Source: an uncultured Monoglobus sp.
GTDB taxonomy: Bacteria; Bacillota; Clostridia; Monoglobales; Monoglobaceae
Assembly (NCBI GenBank): GCA_947630505.1
Contig: CANRHV010000020.1
Span: 1 to 40,860 of the forward strand
Reading direction: 5' to 3'
DNA: 40,860 bases
This document shows, piece by piece, positions 34,728 through 40,860 of the stretch. The notes beneath the pieces were generated by a model. That model saw only the letters and a program-made list of their open reading frames with translations, made no database searches and was not told the origin of the DNA. The position numbers and the translations under genes are program-made. Position 1 is the stretch's first letter. Each line of letters begins with the position of its first letter.

Positions 34728-35951
34728 ATGGCATTTAATATTATAAGCGAGGCGAAGCGCTGCCTGCACTGCAAAAAACCGATGTGCAGAGAGGGCTGCC
34801 CCATACATACGAATATTCCCGACATGATACAGATGTTTTTAAACGGCAAGATGAACGACGCGGGCAAAATGCTGTTCGACAACAATCCGCTGTCGGTGGT
34901 CTGCTCGCTCGTGTGCAATCATGAGAATCAGTGCCAGGGCCATTGCGTGCTGGGAATAAAGAGCCATCCGGTGCACATCAGCAGCATCGAGAACTATATC
35001 TCGTCGGCGTATCTTGAGCGCCTTGAGTACGAAAAGCCTGAGCCCAACGGCAAAATGGTCGGCATCGTCGGCTCGGGCCCCGCGGGAATCACCATCGCGA
35101 TCGAGCTTGCCAAGCGCGGCTACGCGGTCACCATCTTTGAGGCCAAGGACAAGATCGGCGGCGTGCTGCGCTACGGCATACCCGAATTCAGGCTGCCGAA
35201 GATCATTCTTGACAAATACAAAAAGCTGCTTTTGGAACTGGGCATAAAGATCAGACCCAACGCCACGATCGGCGGCGCGGTCAGCATCGAGGATATTTTC
35301 AGAGACGGATACGACGCGCTGTTTATCGGCACGGGCGTGTGGAAGCCCAACAGCCTCAAGATCAAGGGCGAGAGCCTTGGCAATGTGCACTACGCCATAG
35401 CCTATCTGATAAATCCCGACGAGTACGATCTGGGCAACAGCCTGAATATAATCGGCGCGGGCAACGCGGCCATGGACGTGGCGAGAACGGCCATAAGACA
35501 CGGCGTGCGTTATGTTACAGTGTTCAACCGCACCGATGAGGTGGCGGCCAGCAATCAGGAATACGAATACGCCAAAATAGACGGCGTAATGTTTGAGAAC
35601 CGCAAGATACCCGTTGAGATCAAGACCGACGGCGTGATTTTTGCCGACGCTAAGATAAACGAGGACGGCAGCATCGAAAAGATCGAGGGCACCGAAAAGC
35701 TCTACCCGTCCGATTCGGTCATAATCTCGATCAGCCAGGGCGCTCAGGAACAGATATTGTCGAGGACGAAGGGCATCGACACCAACAAAAAGGGTCTGCT
35801 GATCACTAACAAATACGGCGAGACAACCCGCGACGGCATTTTCGCCTCGGGCGACATAGTCCGCGGCGCCAAGACCGTGGTCGAGGCCGTCAAGTACTCA
35901 AAGCAGGTGGCCGACGCCATGGACGAGTATATGCAGAGCCTTGACAAATAG
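34728..35951 (+). CDS. GltD-like NAD(P)-dependent oxidoreductase (glutamate synthase small-subunit family)
   Basis: A 407-residue iron-sulfur flavoprotein. The N-terminal domain carries cysteines for two 4Fe-4S clusters (CLHCKKPMCREGCP and CNHENQCQGHCVLG). A FAD Rossmann motif follows (GIVGSGPAGITIAIELA), then the NAD(P) motif IIGAGNAAMDVARTA and the FAD-binding end GIFASGDIVRGAKTVVEA. This is the architecture of glutamate synthase small subunit and NfnB/SudB-type partners. The glutamate synthase large subunit or an NfnA partner is not adjacent, so the electron acceptor is open. Start ATG follows CGGAGGTG. It has its own promoter and terminator, thus stands alone. Confidence 0.87.
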   Translation: MAFNIISEAKRCLHCKKPMCREGCPIHTNIPDMIQMFLNGKMNDAGKMLFDNNPLSVVCSLVCNHENQCQGHCVLGIKSHPVHISSIENYISSAYLERLEYEKPEPNGKMVGIVGSGPAGITIAIELAKRGYAVTIFEAKDKIGGVLRYGIPEFRLPKIILDKYKKLLLELGIKIRPNATIGGAVSIEDIFRDGYDALFIGTGVWKPNSLKIKGESLGNVHYAIAYLINPDEYDLGNSLNIIGAGNAAMDVARTAIRHGVRYVTVFNRTDEVAASNQEYEYAKIDGVMFENRKIPVEIKTDGVIFADAKINEDGSIEKIEGTEKLYPSDSVIISISQGAQEQILSRTKGIDTNKKGLLITNKYGETTRDGIFASGDIVRGAKTVVEAVKYSKQVADAMDEYMQSLDK

Positions 35952-35971
35952 TATTTTTAATTGCAAATTAT

Positions 35972-36000
35972 AAGGCGGATTTTTCGATCCGCCTTTGCTT
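35972..36000 (+). terminator. Terminator of the GltD-like gene
   Basis: AAGGCGGAT-TTTTCG-ATCCGCCTT, a 9-base-pair perfect stem, followed by TGCTT. It is nearly symmetric and could also work on the other strand. Confidence 0.8.
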
Positions 36001-36042
36001 CGCAAGCTAAGACAAAACGAATTTTTATTGGGGGATCATACT

Positions 36043-39000
36043 ATGAGACACAAAAGAATTTTGAGCGTTTTTATTATGTTGACGCCGATTATCGCGCTGT
36101 TCGCGTCGATGTTTATGAATTTAGCGGCAGCGGAAATTTCGGATTCAAACGAGCTTCTTGCACTGAAATGTGTACCTTCGGGCGGCAGCGTTTATTTCGA
36201 TGTTGAAAAAGGCGCGAACGCAAAGGGCAATGTGTTCACCGCGATCTATGACGAGAGCGGCGCAACGGTTGACGTAAGGACGAACGAGACATCAGGATGT
36301 TTTTCAGGCTTGAAAGAGGACGCGTTTTATAATGTTAAGTCGTTTTTGTGGAGAGATGACCTGCAGCCCGAGTGTGAGCCGCTTATCGCGGATGTATGGA
36401 CGGAACCCGAGAATTACGCGTATGTTTTGGACGCGGATATGGCGACCGGCTCTTTCGGTGAGCTAAATCCGGTTATTCGTGTTTTGTATAAGAACTCGAA
36501 AATAGCGGAATTGAATCTTGCCGAGGAGATGTTTATAGAAAATCCTCCCGAGTCATTGGGCGGCGGAGAAAGCGTCATTTATAGGTATAAAAATTATTCC
36601 GTTCCCGATATCCTGAATTTGCTGAATGACAGCTTTAAAGGACGCGTTATTAATATGCTTTTGTGCGAGGACGGATATTTAAAACGCGTGAAGCTGGCGG
36701 GAGCGGAGCGCAGCGGATTCACCCTCGGCGCGTTCGGAGAGTATGACTACAATTCGGAAGACCGCGCTGTTTCGGTTATGGGCGGCGACGGAAAAGATTC
36801 TTTTGAGATAAAGGATGATACTCGAGTATTTTTGATCGGAGGCTCGGAGAATAATTATGAGTTTGGAGCCGCCGCGGGCGAGGACGCATACACGACCTGC
36901 GATGTCGTCACGGGCGCGGAGCTTAAACCCATGTCGTCCGATGGCGCCGCCAAAAAGTCGGCCGCGGTGTACACATCCGGTCTTGGCGACAACATCGCTA
37001 AGAGCGTGATAATTTATAATTCAAACGAGGATATTATTCAAAAAGACTCGGCGGCGGTCATCAGCGCCGTTGACGCGGTCATCGTCGGCGGGGAACCGAC
37101 GCTTAGCGTGAGCTTCTATGAAAGTGGGGAATTGATATCATGCGCCGCAGCGTCCGAGACAGTCGGCGATTTGAGTTTGTCCGCGCAGCCGGGAGAGGTG
37201 TTTAAGCTCGGCTTTAAAAACGGGAAGATAGTGTCCGCCGAAAAACTGAGCGGCTTTGAAAGACCCGCGCCAAAGATCAATCCGGGCGAGGATTTCACTA
37301 TAAGCGGTGTACCCGATTATTTGACCGCGAGCGGCGGAGATGCGATATTCGGAGCGGTCCTGGAGCATGACGGCGACAGCCTGAAAATAGCCGAGCTCAA
37401 AAACGGAAAGCCCGATGCTTCCGCGGTCTCGGAAATAAGCTTAAACGACACGGATTCATATTATTGCTGTATTCCGAGCGAGGACGGAACGAGATACGAG
37501 ATCGTGCCGGCGACCGCTCTTGACTTCTCGCTGGACTTCGCCTCAACCGATAATGCGCTGACCAATGACGGATTGCGCGGTAATTATGAGATCGAATACG
37601 GCGGCGTTTCAAAGCCCGCGCCCGCTTGGGGAATGTTAAGCTATGTCTTGATAAATAAGACCGAGAACGGAAATGATATAGTGTGCTACAAGCCCTACGA
37701 TTATGAGTACGACGCTTCGGGCAAGTCTGCAGAGCGCGAGGAAGAATACGCGTATGTTTTGAACGCTGAGTTTGCCTTGACCATGCGCGGCTCAGTTATG
37801 CCGGAACTGAGGATCCTCGACCAAAACGGAGAGATAAAGATCATAGGATTCAATAATCGTGTCTCCGTCACAAATCCGAATCGAGAGTTATTAGATTTGA
37901 TCGGAGCGGATGGCAGTCAAAATAAGATCGATTTCGAATACAAAAAGTATAATATATATGATATGCAGGACTTTTTGGATTCGTTTATCGGCACAGCCGT
38001 GCGTTTGAGCGTTGTCAATAACGGAGTCAATTCGATCACTTTGCCGTATACCGGGACCGATGAGCATGAACGCGAAACCACCTTATCTGTTATTGCCGGT
38101 CCGGACAACGCGTTTGAATATAACAGAGACAATCAGGAATTTCGTATCTCCTTAAAAAGGATCGATGTTAATTCGGATACGATGGTGTTTTTTATAGGAC
38201 AGCCGGGCGACAATTTTGCTTATGGCGAGGCATCGTATGGTCAGCCTGTTGAGGACTGTTGGGTCACGACCGCGTCGGAACTGGCGACTATGAATGGGAA
38301 TCAAACTGCCGTCGCCTACTCGTACAATGATCCTGACGGAATAGCTAATCTGATCTTGCTTTATAATTCGGATAACGCTACAAGTCCGGAGAACGGCGTT
38401 TCTGTTATAACAAATGTCGCGCGGGGCAGAAACGGCAGTCTCAGGTTGACATATTATCAGGACGGCGAGCTCAAAACGGAAGAAACGGTCTCGAACTTTG
38501 CGGCTTTTGATCTAAATCTTAACACGCAGCCGGGCATGCTGTGCAAGTTCGGTCATAAGAATAACGTGATCACTTCGGTAATTCCGTATCTGACATTTTA
38601 CGGCGAGATACGCTCCGATATTCTTTCGAGCGAGACTAATCCGGGCGTTCCGAAAATCGGCACTATTTATAGCGGCGCAAGCGATGAAGAGATCATGTTT
38701 GGCGCCATTGTCAGAAAAAGCGGAAATCGAATCTATATCGCGCCTATGAATAATTTGGATGTTTTGCCCGATTTTAATAACATAACCGGCTTTTCGCTGT
38801 ATAACAGGACTGTAAACTGTTATGTGTACGATGCCGCCAAATCCGCGAGGAGCAGGTGTTCTATCGGCAATCCGGACGAAATATATGTCGACTCGCAGCT
38901 TGCGGGTGACGACGGAGTGCCCACGGGCGCGGAAGTGGTATACAATGATGTTGATATCGGCGCGGTGCCGATCCCGGGAATGTTGGACTACGCGTATATG

Positions 39001-39069
39001 AGAGCATATGATCGAACGGTCGACTTGGTGATTTATGCCCAGAGAAAATATGACTATAAAATCAAGTAA
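36043..39069 (+). CDS. Large secreted protein with internal duplication, unknown function
   Basis: A 1008-residue exported protein. Residues 1-31 form a signal peptide (RHKR, then a hydrophobic run to AAAE). Residues about 38-120 are a beta-sandwich that resembles the C-terminal domain of the LRR protein at 2229; the shared landmark is FYNVKSFLWRDDLQPE versus KIMMWDNMDNIAPM. Then two repeats of about 440 residues follow (about 126-565 and 570-1008). Each starts with YAYVLxA, has IRVL/LRIL and DTRVFLIG/DTMVFFIG landmarks, and ends with PxPxWGMLSYV / PIPGMLDYAYM. No catalytic motif, SLH domain or membrane anchor is seen. I set the start at ATG 36043, after GGGGGATC, because it begins a good signal peptide; the frame is open further upstream but crosses a terminator. 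The gene is AT-richer than housekeeping neighbours. Confidence 0.8.
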   Translation: MRHKRILSVFIMLTPIIALFASMFMNLAAAEISDSNELLALKCVPSGGSVYFDVEKGANAKGNVFTAIYDESGATVDVRTNETSGCFSGLKEDAFYNVKSFLWRDDLQPECEPLIADVWTEPENYAYVLDADMATGSFGELNPVIRVLYKNSKIAELNLAEEMFIENPPESLGGGESVIYRYKNYSVPDILNLLNDSFKGRVINMLLCEDGYLKRVKLAGAERSGFTLGAFGEYDYNSEDRAVSVMGGDGKDSFEIKDDTRVFLIGGSENNYEFGAAAGEDAYTTCDVVTGAELKPMSSDGAAKKSAAVYTSGLGDNIAKSVIIYNSNEDIIQKDSAAVISAVDAVIVGGEPTLSVSFYESGELISCAAASETVGDLSLSAQPGEVFKLGFKNGKIVSAEKLSGFERPAPKINPGEDFTISGVPDYLTASGGDAIFGAVLEHDGDSLKIAELKNGKPDASAVSEISLNDTDSYYCCIPSEDGTRYEIVPATALDFSLDFASTDNALTNDGLRGNYEIEYGGVSKPAPAWGMLSYVLINKTENGNDIVCYKPYDYEYDASGKSAEREEEYAYVLNAEFALTMRGSVMPELRILDQNGEIKIIGFNNRVSVTNPNRELLDLIGADGSQNKIDFEYKKYNIYDMQDFLDSFIGTAVRLSVVNNGVNSITLPYTGTDEHERETTLSVIAGPDNAFEYNRDNQEFRISLKRIDVNSDTMVFFIGQPGDNFAYGEASYGQPVEDCWVTTASELATMNGNQTAVAYSYNDPDGIANLILLYNSDNATSPENGVSVITNVARGRNGSLRLTYYQDGELKTEETVSNFAAFDLNLNTQPGMLCKFGHKNNVITSVIPYLTFYGEIRSDILSSETNPGVPKIGTIYSGASDEEIMFGAIVRKSGNRIYIAPMNNLDVLPDFNNITGFSLYNRTVNCYVYDAAKSARSRCSIGNPDEIYVDSQLAGDDGVPTGAEVVYNDVDIGAVPIPGMLDYAYMRAYDRTVDLVIYAQRKYDYKIK

Positions 39070-39093
39070 AGAATAGCCGCCAAAGCGCGGCGT

Positions 39094-39126
39094 ATCCGCC
39101 TCGTTTACCAAGCGGGGCGGATTTTT
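39094..39126 (+). terminator. Terminator of the secreted protein gene
   Basis: ATCCGCCTCGTT pairs with AGCGGGGCGGAT (12 pairs, with G-U wobbles) around a 5-base loop and is followed by TTTTT. Confidence 0.85.
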
Positions 39127-39172
39127 GTCGCCTTTTGTCATATTAACAATTTATGAATATTTCCTTTTTCGA

Positions 39173-39201
39173 TTGACTGTGTTTTGAAAAAATGGTATAA
39201 T
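39173..39201 (+). promoter_or_regulatory. Promoter of citrate synthase
   Basis: TTGACT (39173-39178), a 17-base spacer, TATAAT (39196-39201), 41 bases before the start codon. Confidence 0.9.
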
Positions 39202-39242
39202 TTATACATGTTTATCAAGTTTTTTGAAGAAGGGGGATTTAT

Positions 39243-40598
39243 ATGAAGCGGGTATCCGAGATTTCTCCGGAAGTGTATGAGCTTTCAAAAAAGTGCGTGG
39301 AAATATATAAGATCGACCCGTCGCTATACGCCAAATACGACGTTAAGCGCGGCCTTAGGGACCTTGACGGAAAGGGCGTTTTAACGGGCCTCACCGAGAT
39401 CTCCGAGATAATTTCCAACAAAGTGATCGACGGAAAAAAGGTCCAGTGCGACGGCGAACTGTACTACAGGGGATATAATATAATCGATATCGTTAGGAAT
39501 TTAAAAGGGCGCAGGTTCGGCTTTGAGGAGACCGTCTATCTGCTTTTGTTCGGTGATCTTCCAAATAAAGATGAGCTCAAGGCGTTTTTAAAGCAGCTTT
39601 CAGAGTATCGCAAGCTGCCCACCAGCTTTGTGCGCGATATTATACTAAAGGCGCCCAGCAGCGACATGATGAACACTCTCCAGCGCAGCGTGCTGACCCT
39701 GTTCGCCTACGACGAAAAGGCGAACGACACGTCTATACCCAACGTGCTGCGCCAGTGCCTTCAGCTGATCGCGCTGTTCCCGTTGTTTTCGGTGTACGGC
39801 TATCAGGCGTATAACCATTACTATGCGGGCAACAGCCTGTTTATACATCAGCCCGTCTCGAGCTACTCGACGGCCGAGAACATTCTGCATTGCCTGAGAC
39901 CCGACGGAAGATTCACCAAGATCGAGGCCGCGATCCTCGACATCGCGCTGATACTCCACGCGGAGCACGGCGGAGGAAACAACTCCACCTTCACCGACCA
40001 TGTGGTGACCAGCTCGGGCACCGATACATATTCGGTCATCGCGGCGGCTCTGGGCTCCCTCAAGGGCCCCAAGCACGGCGGCGCCAACATAAAAGTAGTG
40101 GACATGTTCGAGAACATAAAGGAGAATATTTCCGACTGGAGCGACGAGGATGAGATAAGAGAGTATCTGCGCCGAATGTTAAACGGCGAGGTGAACGACA
40201 AGAGCGGCCTTATATACGGCATGGGCCACGCGGTATATTCGGTGTCCGACCCGAGAGCCAAGGTGTTCAGCTCGTTTGTCAAGCGGCTTTCCGAGGAAAA
40301 AGGCCGCACCGAGGAATACAAGCTCTACGCGATGATAGAGCGGCTCGCGCCCGAGGTGATCGCCGAGAAGCGAAAGATCTACAAGGGCGTCAGCGCCAAC
40401 GTGGATTTCTACAGCGGCTTTGTTTACAAAATGCTCGATTTGCCGACCGAGCTTTTCACCCCGATATTCGCCGTGGCGAGGATCGCGGGCTGGAGCGCCC
40501 ACCGTCTTGAGGAGCTTTTGGGCGGCGGCAAGATCATCAGACCGTCGTATAAAAACGTTTTGCCTCACCGCGAGTATATAGAATACGACAAAAGATAG
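39243..40598 (+). CDS. Citrate synthase
   Basis: A 451-residue enzyme condensing oxaloacetate with acetyl-CoA. The conserved active-site stretches are ALILHAEHGGGNNSTF (first histidine), GSLKGPKHGGANIKV (second histidine) and AVYSVSDPRAKVF (aspartate). The N-terminal 60 residues form a helical extension common in citrate synthases of Clostridia. Methylcitrate synthase cannot be fully ruled out, since no prp genes or other TCA genes lie near. ATG follows AGAAGGGGGA. It has its own promoter and terminator, so it is a single-gene unit. In an anaerobe this would supply 2-oxoglutarate for glutamate synthesis. Confidence 0.94.
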   Translation: MKRVSEISPEVYELSKKCVEIYKIDPSLYAKYDVKRGLRDLDGKGVLTGLTEISEIISNKVIDGKKVQCDGELYYRGYNIIDIVRNLKGRRFGFEETVYLLLFGDLPNKDELKAFLKQLSEYRKLPTSFVRDIILKAPSSDMMNTLQRSVLTLFAYDEKANDTSIPNVLRQCLQLIALFPLFSVYGYQAYNHYYAGNSLFIHQPVSSYSTAENILHCLRPDGRFTKIEAAILDIALILHAEHGGGNNSTFTDHVVTSSGTDTYSVIAAALGSLKGPKHGGANIKVVDMFENIKENISDWSDEDEIREYLRRMLNGEVNDKSGLIYGMGHAVYSVSDPRAKVFSSFVKRLSEEKGRTEEYKLYAMIERLAPEVIAEKRKIYKGVSANVDFYSGFVYKMLDLPTELFTPIFAVARIAGWSAHRLEELLGGGKIIRPSYKNVLPHREYIEYDKR

Positions 40599-40659
40599 TT
40601 CGGAGCTGCGAAATTTGACAGCGTTTACGATTTATTTAGTAAAGATTTTGACGTGTGAT

Positions 40660-40692
40660 TTAAAGAGGCAGGTACGCATCCCGCCTCTTTAA
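40660..40692. terminator. Bidirectional terminator after citrate synthase
   Basis: TTAAAGAGGC and GCCTCTTTAA are perfect 10-base inverted repeats around a 13-base loop, which gives a T run on either strand. Confidence 0.8.
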
Positions 40693-40826
40693 TAATTGTT
40701 TGCTTTATATTGAATAATTACGTCTGAAATTTACGGTTTGCGGAGCGCGGTTTTGAAAGTGGTCGTAAAAGTCATGTTTAAATGCGTGAACGACAGCTTT
40801 GAAGTGGTGAAATTCTTGAAAATTTG

Positions 40827-40835
40827 TGATATAAT
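40827..40835 (+). promoter_or_regulatory. Possible extended -10 promoter for a gene beyond the window
   Basis: TGATATAAT (40827-40835) is an extended -10; the best -35 is GTGAAA 17 bases upstream. The 262 bases after citrate synthase hold no supported gene; the gene served would begin at or beyond the window edge. Confidence 0.4.
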
Positions 40836-40860
40836 TATAGACAAATATTATGGGAAAGAT

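Noticed and set aside
40714-40860. Plus-strand frame open to the window edge (possible ATG at 40774)
   Set aside because: No ribosome binding site before the ATG, the frame runs across a better promoter-like site at 40827-40835, and no family pattern is recognised; too little is visible to call a gene.

Overview
The window looks like a stretch of chromosome from an uncultured, probably gut- or rumen-associated member of the Clostridia (Bacillota). Evidence for this is a GC-rich coding style with sigma-A type TTGACA/TATAAT promoters and strong AGGAGG ribosome binding sites, SLH-domain cell-surface proteins, a BspA-like leucine-rich-repeat protein, a gatCAB amidotransferase operon, a TIGR03960/DUF2344 gene pair, and the gene order secA-prfB-prfA-sua5-rimI-tsaD. 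The order and genus cannot be fixed from the sequence alone.

Layout. 1-1541: 3' part of groL, ending in a terminator that lies inside a repeat. 1540-1854: repeats. 2229-6164: a large secreted LRR/Big_2 protein, followed by a remnant of an Rpn/PD-(D/E)XK transposase-nuclease. 6608-9849: gatC-gatA-gatB from a textbook promoter. 9859-10235: repeats. 10257-12150: a DnaQ-like exonuclease and a GH13 alpha-amylase-family enzyme. 12160-12597: repeats. 12577-17904: two divergent operons (mntP-DUF6062-nnrE on the minus strand; SLH/MBL-DUF3006-HD-TtcA on the plus strand) read from one central promoter region. 17884-18165: repeats. 18166-22740 (minus strand): a DUF3791/DUF3990/small-protein cassette, coupled through 4-base overlaps to TIGR03960, then DUF2344 and pfkA. 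22869-24911: a hypoxanthine-DNA-glycosylase-like gene and an SLH-GH5 endoglucanase. 24988-26534: a cytoplasmic HATPase protein and a lipoprotein. 26610-34592: secA, prfB (with a programmed frameshift), prfA, a Sua5-phosphatase fusion, rimI and tsaD, which together serve secretion, translation termination and tRNA t6A synthesis. 34728-35951: a GltD-like flavoprotein. 36043-39069: a secreted protein with an internal duplication. 39243-40598: citrate synthase.

The most unusual content is the intergenic repeat system. Eleven arms belong to two families but follow one grammar: a light block, a hinge, a hairpin whose bases vary while pairing is kept, a linker matched to the hinge, then a C/G palindrome. 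The five complete elements each combine one arm of each hinge class in opposite orientation; a sixth element has one clear arm. A short motif, AACGTAGGGACTAG, marks most element ends, and several elements begin exactly at stop codons. Two copies, 131/132 identical and inverted, bracket the divergent-operon block at 12.58-17.90 kb, so recombination between them could flip it without breaking a gene. Other points of note are a -1 frameshift at a slippery heptamer in DUF3990, a prfB recoding site that uses TAA rather than TGA, a Sua5-LMW-phosphatase fusion with an arginine-phosphatase P-loop, and prfB next to prfA with no prmC in the cluster.
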